A DNA stretch of 64,000 bases from Mesorhabditis belari (Eukaryota; Nematoda; Chromadorea; Rhabditida; Rhabditidae), in NCBI GenBank assembly GCA_958450365.1, contig CAUEEP010000892.1, forward strand, positions 669,001 to 733,000, written 5' to 3'. This document shows, piece by piece, positions 1 through 11,019 of the stretch (position 1 is its first letter; each line of letters starts with the position of its first letter). Below the pieces are notes generated by a model. That model did no database searches, was not told where the DNA came from, and was given only the letters and a program-made list of their open reading frames with translations. The position numbers were made by a program, and so were the translations under genes.

Positions 1-64
1 GCGAAAAGACTAGCAAAGAAGTTGGTTGAGCCCTTTTGTGCTTGTGGTTTCTTTAAAAAAGCTA

Positions 65-598
65 TTAGGGTGGTGCAAAAGAAACTGCCGATGGGTATCA
101 GCTCTCATTTATCAGAAACGAGCGATGCTAGCGGCATTATTTTTTTATGTTTTGTTCGCATATTTGTTTGCTATTTATTTCGACATTTGAATTTTTTGGT
201 TGTTATTTATTTTATTTAAAAACGCTTATATTTTTTATTTAGATCATGGTCGAGCAAAATTTTGTGCTACGAGCAGCATTACTGTTTAACTTCAAAATTG
301 GAAAGTCTGCTGCCGAATCGCATCGTTCTCTCTGTGCAGCTTTCGGAGATGGCAGTTTGTCTCTCAGGCAGTGTCAGACTTGGTTTCAAGAGAGGGAGAC
401 GATACTTTGGAAGACTACGAGCACGGTTCGAGGCCAGAAGTCGTGAACGAAGCCAAGCTGAGGGACGTTATTCAGGCCGATCCATGCCAATCTGCTCGAG
501 ATCTTGCGAAAATATTGCGTTGTGATCATGTCACCATCGAACGCCATCTTTTTTTTGAATTTACCGTCAAATCGGCAGTTTCTTTTGCACGACCCTAA
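65..598 (+). mobile_element. Internally deleted mariner element (non-autonomous)
   Basis: Terminal inverted repeats of about 26 bp begin TTAGGGTGGTGCAAAAGAAA at 65 and recur inverted up to 598, with the expected TA target duplication at 63-64 and 599-600. Inside, a plus-strand reading frame from about 246 encodes the N-terminal DNA-binding part of a mariner transposase (RAALLFNFKIGKSAAESHRS, then a HTH-like stretch ending DHVTIERHL), with one frameshift near 385. After about 110 codons the sequence jumps directly to the right terminal repeat, so the whole DDD catalytic domain is missing. The copy is only 534 bp against about 1.3 kb for a full mariner. It appears to lie in an intron of the kinase-like gene that continues to 3411. 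Confidence 0.85.
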
Positions 599-784
599 TA
601 GTTTTGTGGGCTTATTGACTTCTTTCCAAAACTTTTTCTATCATTGTAAAAGTCAATATTTTCATGTTAAAAATTTCTTAGAAAAAGTTATTTTATATAG
701 AAAATATCAAATGTTATAAAAAAATGGGGCTTTTTGAAAAGACACAAAACATAAAAGAAGCACTAAACATCAAGTCAAATTCAG

Positions 785-3411
785 GAAAATTCTAAAGCCG
801 ACGTTTACTCAATGGGCATTGTTTGTTGGGAGATCATCGAAAGAAGGTTAAAAATTTCTTTGTAAAACAGAAAACTTTCTTTTCAGAAGAATCCTCAATC
901 AGTACAAAAGATACTATGGTTTTGAACGGACAGCTTTCGCCAACGATTTCAAAAAGGGCGGCAACTTGGTGGAAATCGAAGAGCTAACAGCCAGGAAACA
1001 CTTTCGAGATCATATTTATTTGTAAGTTGGCGAAAAAAGGGTCTTACGTTATTTTAGTTGCACACAACTTTTGCCCAAAAGTCGCTACGACTCAGCAAAG
1101 GCGTTGGAGAGTGCAACGAGGATCAAGAGGGTATGTGATAGTAATTTCCACATTTCTATGACGCATTTTTCAGTTTCTCGAGCTAGATATGGAATTCGAG
1201 TTTATTCCTGAGCTAAATGAGCATCAAACCACTATTCTTCCGCCAAAGGGAATCGTCGCAAAGCATGAACCTTTTGTTGTGAAAAAAACCGATGAGGACA
1301 ATCTTTGCAATTTTGATTCGATTTCAATATCGGTACAGGAGAAAGACTTGGGAAAGTTAGCCGAAGGGGATGACAAATCCGATGAAGAAGAATCATCTTT
1401 AGAAAATGAAAAACTTGAAGCAACGGATGAGTTTGAGAGCAAAAAAGTAATACGTGAAGATACCAATGAGTTGCCCGAAGATTTTTGCCAATTTGAGATC
1501 AGTTTTTCTCCGATCCATTCGTTTAATGGCAAAGAAGATGAGAAAAGTGATGAGAATTCAGAAATTCAATACTTAAATCCAAATTTGAAAGATGAGCAAA
1601 AAGAGCTGGATCGAGAAGACTCTCCAAAAACAGAATCAGAAGTTCAATTTGAACTAAAACTACCTGAACAAGACATGAAATCAGAATCACTTTCTTACAA
1701 TGCTCAACTTGATTCTCTTGCATTCGAAATTTCAAGATTCAGTGTACTTGCGTCAGAAGTCTCAACTGATATTAGCTCACTGGAAAATAATGGACAAGTG
1801 ACTTCAAATGAAACAGAGGACCAGCCAATCGAAGATCCAGAAAATCTCCCAAAAAATGAAAACATGTACACATATGAGTGGCAGATTAGCCTACCCTTTG
1901 GCAACGTTGATGCTAAATTTGTCGAAAAGACGAAAGAAGGAGAAATCATTAAAGAGACATCACTTACAAACTTCTCTACTCCAAAATCGATCGGTATTAC
2001 TAAAAAATTCGATGAAGGACCTGTTTGGGATAAACGAATGATTTTGAGTGATGCTCAAAGTTATTTGAAAAGAATATTAGCAAAGGAAGCAGCAGCTTAT
2101 GTTAGTATTTACAAACAAATCGAGCTCTGGGAAGCGTTTGGTGAATTTCATCAATCATTTCTCGAATTTCAACACCTTGACTTTGACAGTTTCGAAGCGA
2201 CAAAAGCTAACAACGCATTCTTGCCAAAGCTTTCCTGTTTCACCACAAATTTAGGGGGCGAGTTTCTCCTCTTTGACACCACAAGAACGAGCAATGATTT
2301 GTACACGTTTGTGCCTAGAAATGATCTCGGTAACCCAAAAGCTATTGTTGGGCAATGGATTGATGAGATGCATTTTGTTGTGAGAGAAGGGGAGCCAATG
2401 GCAAATGGAATTGAATGGTTTCGATTCGAATCTTTTGAAGAAACGATCACTAGGGGACACATGTTTGAGGCCATGCAAAGGCTCTGGGGTCTGGCGACAA
2501 AACTCAAAGAGACGATTTCAAAAAGCGATGGTCAAGATCTTCCAGTAAAAGGCTATGTGTTTCAGTTGAGATACCCTCCAATGGACACTTGTAACTGTGA
2601 AATAAAATGCCCGCTTCAGTTCTCAGATAAAAAGCGTTTCAAAAGGCTGAAACGATTCAATGTTCCTTGCAATCAACCATATCAAGACTACACTGCTCTC
2701 TATTTCGAATTTTGTCTCTTTTTAGCAAGAGTTCAACGTCTCGACACTGTTAACGATCTAATCTTAGTGATTAGTAGATTTATTTGGTTGAAATACTTTG
2801 TCAACGTTGGTTCGTGCTCTTGCCCAAAATACTTTTTATTTTGTCAATTCAAGGCCCCTGAAAAGCAGAATCTTCTCGTCCTTGAGTGTATCGGAACGAT
2901 GAGAGCCTTGAAAAACGAGCTGCTGAGAATACCTTGTATGGATGAGCATTTGTCCATACATCCAATTTACAACATCGAACAAGAGGAAATCGATTTCGTG
3001 AATCTTCGTCGAATCGACCTTAAAGATTACCTAACCGAAGAGTTACTCGAAAAAATCGTCAACAAATTCCTAGCCAAGTACTTAGAAAGTGATGAGATTT
3101 GTGAGTTCTTGACTGTTCTCGAAGTTGAGAAAAATGATTTTCTGATTGCAGTGCCAGGCATTAGAGAAATCATATCAATGGCTTACAACTATGACTTTTC
3201 TCACGATGCAACAGATGAGCTAAAAAATGAAATAATTGAAGAGAATCGATTTATGGATAGGCTTGGGAGTGCTCTTTTGAAACAATTCATTGCAAAAGTG
3301 ATAAAAGATGATGATCCATTGATTAAATCGAAAACGGATTCTCTCCATGAAATGCTTCGACTACAGCAGAAGCTAGAGTATTTATTTGCGCAGGAAAACA
3401 TCATTGTCTGA
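785..3411 (+). CDS. Kinase C-lobe fused to long acidic exon (3' part of a gene)
   Basis: Four exons join in one frame: 785-846, 887-1021, 1058-1130 and 1174-3411 (stop TGA). The introns are 40, 36 and 43 nt. The first visible exon encodes KADVYSMGIVCWEII, the subdomain IX signature of tyrosine-kinase-like kinases (D-V-Y-S-x-G-I-x-x-W-E). The next exons look like the end of a C-lobe (LLPKSRYDSAKALES). The last exon contributes about 745 residues. Roughly its first 215 are rich in Glu, Asp, Ser and Lys and probably disordered; the remainder looks globular and I do not recognise it. The 5' exons with the ATP site and catalytic loop must lie left of the window, or have been lost. A start at 1189 inside the last exon is possible but less likely, since the frame continues upstream through a good acceptor. 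The kinase call is fairly firm; catalytic activity cannot be judged. Confidence 0.65.
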
Positions 3412-4618
3412 TTACTGCTGCAAATAAGCCATTGCAACTTGTGTATTCTAAAGAACACCCCATTTTGCTCTTTCTTGACATTGTATTCGGCCTATAAAAC
3501 GATTTTGATAAGACACGTTTCTAGCTACAGACCCTACAGACCCTAAAAGATCTATTAACTTTTTTTTCTTGTGTTAGAATCTTTATGAATTCCTTATGAA
3601 AACTTTTATGAATTCCCTGTATCTGAACTTTCATCTTGATCAGATTTTGATTTTTAAAAAAAATGTTTTGCCGTTACAACGGATTCCTTTTGCGTGAGGG
3701 CTCTATGGGTTACAACCTTTTTGTTTCGATGGTTACAGGTTACAGCCTTCTAAAGTCTTTTTGATGTCATGAAATTAGTGAAAATCTTTTTTAGATGACT
3801 TCATGTACAGGCCGATATTGGATGATATTGAATATTAGATCATCTTAACGTTTCAACCGCTCGATTTATTTGTAAAATGTTGCCCCAGAAATAATAAATA
3901 AATTAAGTACGGCTCAAAAATGTCTCAAAATGTCTTTTATCTAAGGTTTTTTACGCATTTAGAAATCCAAATGGACATATTTGTCGAATTGTTTACAAAA
4001 AAAGACTTTAAATCAACACAAAAACTCAATGAGAACTTAAGGTTTGGAGAAAAAGAGTACTTGAAAGACTTTAAAAACCAGGATATTCAAGAAGCTCTCA
4101 GAAGCGCTTTCTCAGCGTATTTCGTGAAAACATAAAACCTTGATGACTTTGATATTGACCCCTTCTCAAGTAAAGCGATAAAATAGATAGTATCGACGGT
4201 GGGAGAGACTTCAACGGGATATCTGATAGCCTTTTATAAAGAACATCGATAGAACCTCCCATTTGTTAATGAATTTTTTTGTTTCATTTTGTACTTTCAG
4301 TCATGCTTTGATGCGTTGACCTGAAACAGTGCATTACTTTTGTTTTTTTTTTAAGAGCTCATTTCTTTGGCCCGAGTAATGAGATTTGGGAAAATCTGAG
4401 CGGAAAAAGTTTTTTGATTTTTCTCGGTCCTTTGTAAACAAGCTTTGTTTTTTAATGATTACATTTATATTCGTTTCTCTCTTTTTCGTGGAAACATTTA
4501 ATCTAAAATGTAGTAATAATTTGAATACACAAAAAGGCGATCGAAACAAAAAAGCGTAAGAATTTTGGCAACTTCTTGAAAGATTTTACAAGTTTCTAAC
4601 GGATTTCTTCCACTTTAG
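3412..4618. other. Intergenic, no gene seen
   Basis: AT-rich sequence with homopolymer runs. A short reading frame of 71 codons at 3920-4135 has no recognisable motif or splice context and I do not call it. No repeat shared with the array was seen here. Confidence 0.4.
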
Positions 4619-6216
4619 GCAAGAATGTGACGGGGATTTGTGCTATTACTATTTTCGGTCGACTGACCAATTGAAAGTGCTTCAATGTGTAACGGGAATG
4701 AAGTATTTGATGGCCGGTTGTTATTATGAAGAGAATTGGATCGTCAATTCGGGTTCTGATGAAATGTCTTTTTGGTGTCTGTGCAAGTGAGTGATTGATT
4801 GATTGAGTCAAAATCAAACAGAAATTTCTCTCAAACAAGTGTTCATCTGGTTTTATCACCATTTACCGACAGTATCGTTATCAGTTATCGGTAATTAATG
4901 GGACTGTCAATACCGTTTTCTTTGCACCGACACTATTCTTATAGCAGCTAAACCCTATAGGTCTCAGTTAAAGTCTTACGAAACTGTTGCTATTTGGCGA
5001 CGGGGATTACCAGCACTGATTTACTGGCATTAAACTGTCGGTAAATGTGGAGATGCCGGTGCTGATTTTGTTTGATTTAGGCTTAAGCTATTCGCTTTTC
5101 CAAAGAAAAATTTTATAGTTAACAAGGTCTTTTTTGAGGAAGTTTTGTTTCAGCAACAGTGACTACTGCAACAAACACGAGCCTATATGGAATGGAAGCG
5201 CTGAATGGACTTCTTTTGGGAATGTCACTGTGCCCGAGAGATATCTCGATGAGGGTGTCACTTGTTTGACATATTCGGTGAGTGAAGTTAACAGTTTATA
5301 GCCACCACCAAATAGCCTTCAAAGTATCCCCAAGAATATGCCAAACCTGGAGTATTTTGGGGTACTTTTTGAGTACCTGGATTATCTTGAGGTCAAAGGC
5401 GTACCTAGTGTATGTGCTTCTACAAGATTTCTTAGAAATAGAAAATGTCAGAGCCAACAGTCCCTAACAAACTCGAATGTTACTCGAATAAACAAAGGGA
5501 CCGGAAGGGCTCGAGGAAAAGCTTGTAAAGTCACCGGGAAAATAAAGGTCAGTAAAAAAGTTGTCTCATTTGCAGTTTAGTAAAACCTTTGATAACAAAA
5601 AAGCCTTGATAACCAACAGATTTTTACTAACGAGTGTAGGCATTCAGACTCTTCCATCCGATTTGTCTTGGATGGAAGCGAAATGGGTTGGTTCGATCAT
5701 TCCATCAATTGTCAATCAATCATTGATGATGTTTGATCAGATTCTTTTGCAAAATTCACCAGCGTAAGCTTTCTCTGAAAATCTTTTGTGAGATTTTATT
5801 TTTTCGAATCTACAATGGCGGGCGTTACGGCTATCAGTTCTCAATGGAAATCGACATTTTGATGCACTGTGATTGGGTAAAAAGTTAATGCTTTCTTCTT
5901 CAAAGCTAAAAAAAGAAGTTCAGGATTTGTGCAATGATATCTTGACAGTTGATTTTTTGAAAGAGCAAAGGGTGAAGTGCTTTGTGACAGGACTCAAGGC
6001 TCATTGTATGGCTCAAGCTTGTCTGATGATTTATTATAAAAAGGTGAAATGATGATTGGGTTGATAAAAACTGGCCTTAAAAATCGCTGTAACAATTTTC
6101 GAGCATTCTATCAAACCCAATGATTCCTCTTTCGAATCAATTTTTCTTTCAGACAAAATCTTTTGTGAGCGGCTGCTTCTGGCAGGATTCGCGCTATGCT
6201 CAAGGGAGATTCGAGG
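4619..6216 (+). CDS. Cysteine-rich extracellular protein, exons only (partial)
   Basis: Exons at 4619-4786 and 5154-5277 join in frame and encode a Cys-rich module: CDGDLCYYYF, then LQCV, MAGCYYEENW, and WCLCNNSDYCN across the splice. The C-x-C-N-x-x-x-C-N ending is typical of small disulfide-rich ectodomains (Ly6/three-finger-like) common in nematodes. Further exon-like segments are 5640-5762 (donor GTAAGC), about 5815-5877, 5923-6042 (DLCNDILTVDFL ... ACLMIYYKK) and 6154-6216 (SGCFWQDSRYAQGRFE). The last two look like a second copy of the same module (C ... YYKK ... GC). The junctions between 5277 and 5923 could not be resolved into one frame, so this entry is a locus rather than a finished model. 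No signal peptide or stop was found. Homology with the downstream array repeats starts at about 6380, so the gene may have lost its 3' end there. Confidence 0.5.
4861..5047. repeat. Possible small MITE
   Basis: The motif ATTTACCGACAGT near 4861 recurs inverted as ACTGTCGGTAAAT near 5034-5047, enclosing about 185 bp of intron in the cysteine-rich gene. The arms are only 13 bp and no target duplication is clear, so this is tentative. Confidence 0.3.
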
Positions 6217-6597
6217 TTAAATTCTCGTTTTTAATTCAGTAAAGTAGATTTGATTGACACTTGAGTGTGATTTGTAAATGTCGCATTTCATCTCTAAGAG
6301 AAACGCGTTCCTTTGTACGCTTTTTAAGCTAGAACCAGACAGAATTTGCCAAAAGATTCCTCTGTAACTCGGCAATTTTGCGGCTAAAAAGTTGAATATA
6401 AACACATATGAGTGACGAGATATAAGCAAAAATAGCGGAAGAGTTTGGGCAGGTGCTTCTATTGGAAGAAATTAGGGAATGTACTCCCTAGAGTGTGCAA
6501 ATGTTGAGTAGTACCTTTTCTAAAAGACACTGATTTTTGAAAACTATCGTAATCAAATAGTCAGTAAGTCAACTTTCCCTGGAGAAAGGAATCAAGT

Positions 6598-6670
6598 GCG
6601 TTGTGGTGTAATGGTTACCACAGTTGCCCAGTAAGGGAAAGCACGCGGGTTCGAGTCCCGGGGACACACT
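6598..6670 (+). pseudogene. tRNA-like sequence (Gln/His-type A box), degenerate
   Basis: An A-box-like TGGTGTAATGGTTA is followed 30-40 nt later by a B-box-like GGGTTCGAGTCCC, the spacing of a tRNA gene. Four of five T-stem pairs form, but the acceptor stem has mismatches and no proper anticodon arm can be drawn, so it is probably a tRNA-derived pseudogene. A second copy lies at 14887-14960 in the next repeat unit, with a B box altered to TTCGAGGCC. Confidence 0.5.
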
Positions 6671-6705
6671 TTTTAAACTGCCCTAGTTCCAATTAGTGCT
6701 TAACT

Positions 6706-6778
6706 CAGTCAGCTCATTTTTGGCCTCGTCGAGTGAGCCTTGTAATTCTTCATCGACTGACACCAAAAATGAGCTGAC
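6706..6778. repeat. Hairpin-forming inverted repeat
   Basis: AGTCAGCTCATTTTTGG and its exact reverse complement CCAAAAATGAGCTGACT flank a loop of about 37 nt, starting some 40 bp downstream of the tRNA-like sequence. The corresponding copy near 15001-15068 has two mismatches and a shorter loop. Confidence 0.6.
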
Positions 6779-6900
6779 TGGTTACCGTAGCTTTCAAGAA
6801 TAGGCAAATAACCTGTCAACTTTCAAGCAAACACATAGAAACCTCCACACGTAACGGTAGTTACGGATGGGTTAAAGATTGGTGCGTTTTAGAAAAGGTT

Positions 6901-7128
6901 TTACTCAACATATACCCACTCTCCGTCTAGGTTGGCCTCTATTCTTTCACCGATACAACTCATTTCATCATCTGTGCCATCGATTACTGCAACGAAACAC
7001 CGGGAAAAGCTGTTGCGAATTTGTCGTTTTTCAACTTTGATGAACAATTTATTCCACATTACCGAGCCATTTTCCACACGGATCAACCATTCGAAGAAAG
7101 GACAACGGGTTTCCCTTTGATTCGACAC
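6901..7128 (-). other. Small reading frame inside repeat block R3
   Basis: A 75-codon open frame on the minus strand (contains SVMWNKLFIKVEKRQ and CFVAVIDGTDDEM) recurs at 15190-15417, and in shortened form at 42273-42479. In the present copy the first codon is GTG; in the second it is ATG. The two long copies differ at about three bases, two of which change the amino acid, so the similarity reflects recent duplication and gives no sign of selection for a protein. It may be an exon of an unrecognised older element. The opposite strand is also open, so coding status is doubtful. Confidence 0.2.
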
Positions 7129-7143
7129 GACAAGTCTTCAGAG

Positions 7144-7974
7144 AGGAATTTGACTGTCGGCCGCAAGGATTTGATGTTATGGCGTTGTCCAACTGGTCTC
7201 CGGATTATGCTATGGGGTAAAAGACTTGTTCCCTTATGTCAACTAATCTTGCTTTTTTTCAGGAGCGATGACTAGAAGTTCACCAGGTCCGCTCGTCTTT
7301 CTCAACTCAATCTTGAAGGCCCAGCGGTACAAGACGATCCTGGAGAATGATCTTCTTCCATTTGCGACCACGAATATGGGACAAGGATGGTTGTTGTACA
7401 AGGATAACGCTCCGTGTCACAAGCACCAGATGTTGATAGGAAGGGTCGGCCGACTTTCAAACGGTGGAAGGGCTCGTTTACCGGGATGGTTCGCTGACAA
7501 TCGTGTCAAGCTCGTCGCTGCTCCACCTTACAGCCCGGATCTCAACGTAATCGAGCATTTGTGGTCGCACATCAAGGGTAAACTGAAGGGCAAACGATTT
7601 GCGACCAAGGTTGAGCTTTGGTACTTCATTCGAAGCGAATGGCGGAAAATTTCTCCTCAAATCTTGGAGGATTTGACTGATTCGATGCCACGGAGGATTC
7701 AGGCAGTTATTCAAGCTAAGCGAGGCCCAGCTAAGGGAGGTTCAAGTTAAATGTGACATTTTTTTTGTGCACCCGTTTTTGGTGTTCTTCCGGTATTTAT
7801 TGAAAAATAAAAGTTAAACAAATTGCTGGAACTTGAACACTTTTTCACAAGAAAGTAGAAGCTTTTTGCTATCTAAAACCTTTTGACAGCATAGAATTTG
7901 GAACACGTTTAGTAGGTCAAATTTAGGCGTAAAGTTTTGTAAAAACGATGTGACATTTTTTTTGTGCATGGGTG
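7144..7974 (+). mobile_element. Tc1-like transposon fragment, 5'-truncated
   Basis: Two exons encode the C-terminal half of a Tc1-family transposase: about 7144-7225, then after a 40-50 nt intron ending TTTTTTTCAG, 7263-7750. The second catalytic Asp lies in YKDNAPCH and the final Glu in PPYSPDLNVIEHLW. The first Asp is missing, because the left end joins block R3 abruptly at 7144. Between the catalytic Asp and Glu there are 49 residues instead of the 34-35 usual for Tc1. The motif TGTGACATTTTTTTTGTGCA occurs at about 7752 and again at about 7950, just before a TA, and probably marks the right terminal repeat. Copy B lacks this insertion at the same place (15432-15693), so it arrived after the units duplicated or was lost from B. 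Confidence 0.8.
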
Positions 7975-8592
7975 TATTTTCATCTTGAATTGCATAAGTA
8001 TTCGAGTTTGAACTCTACTCATCCTGTTTCAAAATACGTTACTCCAAGAAAAACCAAAACTAATCAAACGAAACTATAATAAGTTCTGTCCAAAACAAAT
8101 GTGTTTCCCGGGGGGGAATTCCTTGGAAGAATTCAAAATGTTAAAACGTTCATGTGAAGTTGCGATGAGAGAATCGAAAACGGCAAAAAATAGAAATTCC
8201 GTGCAGAAATCTGTGATTTCTGTTTAAGTTTTAGTTATTAGAATTGAATTTTCATTTATACTTTGTTTCTCGCTTCTCTAGATTCTCACATATTTGATGA
8301 AAGATGAGATTCGGTGATAGCGTTAGTCTGCAATAAAACCACTCTACCAGCCGCAGCTGTATTGATTCAAATCACACTTAGAAAGAGTCAGTACAACTTT
8401 GTGTTCTTTGAAATCGAATGATAATCAATTATTAATGGCTAAAAAGTCCCCGAGATTGTCCCCGAGGCGGTCATTTGATTGAAATCTCGTCGAGATAACG
8501 TGGCCGAAGAAAAGGTAACATTTTATGGTCAGAAAATTGAAAATTAGATGTGAAACTCAAATTTTACATAAAAGATCTATTTTACAGTTCTA

Positions 8593-8900
8593 TTAGGTTG
8601 GTGCAGATGAAACTGCGGTTGGAACCATTCAATTTTTTTCTACTAGAGGGTGCTGCATCGACCGAACCAAGTGGTAGTCGGATGGGGCCAACTCCGGGCT
8701 ATATGGTGGATGAGGCAGAACTTCTCAGCCCAATTCTTCGTCATCGCCGAATGCAACCATTTTCTAGGAGCAGAATCATATATCGAAAGGAGCGCAAGGA
8801 GACGCTCTTCCAGATAGACAAATATATTCAATAAAAACTTTTATTATGTCCAAAAAATAGACAAGCAAGTGTGACGGAAGTTTCATCTGCACCAACCTAA
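8593..8900 (-). mobile_element. Short mariner remnant with both terminal repeats
   Basis: Starts TTAGGTTGGTGCAGATGAAA at 8593 and ends with the inverted partner at 8900, flanked by TA on both sides. Only 308 bp remain. On the minus strand a fragment encodes EVLPHPPYSPELAPSDYHLV, the motif around the third catalytic Asp of mariner transposases. This belongs to the same terminal-repeat type as the remnants ending at 29795, 38260 and 47289. Confidence 0.8.
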
Positions 8901-9794
8901 TATTTTATGGTTAGTTCTATTTTATTGCCATTTTTGATTCGGCTCATTGCAACCCCTCATTAACGTTTCAGCATTTTTTATCTGTGGAAAGAATTCCCCC
9001 GGGAGAGAACATTTATCTCGCACAGAACTTAGTGTAACCGGCAATCGGCTTCGAATTTTTGGGGAATCCAAACACCCAATGAAAGTATGGTGCCAAAAGG
9101 GCCCAAGTTCTGCCTAAGAAACATAAAGATAAAAAACGAACCAAAACACAGCCTGATGAATTCCCAGCAGATAAATCGGCGACAATTATTGCTTTTTATT
9201 GAAAAACTTTTCTTGAGCTGCGATCTTTTAAAAATAGAGTTGAAATGCAAAGTGTCACGGGAATCCTCGGGTCTTCAATACCAGTGTCTGCTTTCAAATT
9301 TTCCCAGTCCCACTGAATTCTCATCTTTCTTTTTGTCTTGTCCAATCAGGTGTCCGCCTGGACAGCAAATGAAACAGGCAGCTGTTATCTAGTCCAGATG
9401 TAAGAGTTTGTTTTAAGGCATTAAATCGTAAGCCTTCTGATGGCAAAAAAAACTGAAATCTTGTAGCTGTAGCTTCACAAAGTCAACTGATTTTCCAGGG
9501 TGACTAGAAATAACGGAAGGGCTTTTGTGGCGCGAAAAAATGCTGAATTTTTCTTTCTGACTCAAAAACGGAAAGGAGTATTAGAAACTAGAGAAGTTTT
9601 ATATATCTCCTATCAAAATATTTTAGCCATTAATGTCGCTATCAAAAGGTTGGCAAAAAAGGAAGATTCAAAAAAATACTCCGTTATTTCTGGTCGCCCT
9701 GTGCAGGGTGTGGCATATATAGTGTTGTGCTCTACAAAAGTCTGATTTTCTCAAAAACCAAAAGAGTTGACATTTTTTTCGTTCAGATATTAGG

Positions 9795-9954
9795 TTGGGG
9801 ACATTGAAGTTTCGTTTGCGTTTCTCTTGATGGATTTTAACACTGTGGATACTATTACCACCGCAATCCCTTTGTGTTTTAAAGATCTAATTATTGTGCT
9901 TTATTACGCGTCTTTTCTTTATTCCCAGTTGAAGAATTTTAATAAAAAAATCTT
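9795..9954 (+). mobile_element. Left end of a mariner with GGCGACATTGAAATT-type terminal repeat
   Basis: TTAGGTTGGGGACATTGAAG follows a TA and matches the left ends at 17237. The internal sequence matches 17237-17400 and then stops abruptly at 9955, where an inverted piece of block R5 begins. No transposase frame remains. Confidence 0.55.
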
Positions 9955-11019
9955 GGGCCCTTTTGGCACCATACTTTCATTGGGTGTTTGCATGCCACAA
10001 AAATTCGAAGCCAATTGCCGGTTACACTAAGTTCTAAGAATTCCCAGCAGATAAAACGGTGACAATTATTGCTTTTTATTGAAGAAATTCGAACTTCTTG
10101 AGCTGCGATCCCTTAAAAACAGAGTTGAAATGCGAAGTGTCACGGAAATCCCCGGGTATTCAATACCAGTTTCTGCTTTCAAATTGTCCCAGTCCCACTG
10201 AATTCTCATCTTTCTTTTTGTCTTGTCCAATCAGGTGTCCGCCTGGACTGCAAATGAAACAGTCAGCTGTTATCTAGTCCAGATGCAAGTTTGTTTTAAG
10301 GCATTAAATCGTAGCCATCTGATCGCAAAAAAACCGAAATCTTGTAGCTGTAGCTTCACAAAATTCTAAAAAATGTCTCGGCTTTTCTGTTCTATGTCAA
10401 ATTACACGTGGATTTTACGATTAATTGTTATTTTTCAGCTTAGGTTAATGTGTTGTCTTAGAAAGCCAAAAAGGTGCATTAAGCGCAACACTATACAGGG
10501 TTCGCGAAAAGTTTGGAAACTTTGCCAACCTGGTTCATTTTTGTGTTATTTATGCAATTCTTTTTGCATTTTAGCTTCTATTAATTATTTGAATTTATTT
10601 TTGCCATCTCTGTTAACAAAAAGTGCACCCAATGGTCCCCAGTTGATTTTGTACACAAAAACGCGGAAGTGCTTCAAAAATTTGATAGACTTTGAGCCAA
10701 ACGAGTAAATTGAAGTGTCATTAAAAAATACAATATAAATTTTATCCCAGAAGACCAAAAATTGAAATTTTTTTCAATTCGACGGAAATTTTTTTGGGTA
10801 ACTTGTTCAGTTGCAGAAGGCGGCTCGATTTGGACTCGATTGGAAACTTAATTTGAACTCAGCAACAGGTAACATTTGGTGGCATTAGTCATTCAGCAAA
10901 GCCAAGTCTTTCCCAATCTTCCAAGATAAAAGATCTTTCTATTTTTAAATCTATAAGTTTGCGAGTTTCCTTCATGATTCAGTTTGGATTTTGTTCAAAT
11001 TTAAACTCGATTTTAGGTA

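Larger units (their letters stand above)
6380..11010. repeat. Array repeat unit upstream of receptor copy A
   Basis: This stretch is built from blocks that recur through the window in the same order. They are a tRNA-like segment with a hairpin (about 6598-6790), block R3 (6840-7143), a Tc1-like insertion (7144-7974), block R4 (7975-8592), a mariner remnant (8593-8900), block R5 (8901-9440), block R6 (9500-9790), a mariner end (9795-9954), an inverted plus direct piece of R5 (9955-10320), and block R7 (10370-10860), which leads into receptor exon 1. The stretch 6380-7140 is nearly identical to 14670-15430. None of the short reading frames in these blocks shows splice context or a family motif, apart from the transposase pieces. 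Confidence 0.75.

Noticed and set aside
6598..6670. Functional tRNA gene
   Set aside because: Acceptor-stem mismatches and absence of a proper anticodon stem-loop argue for a pseudogene despite good A and B boxes.
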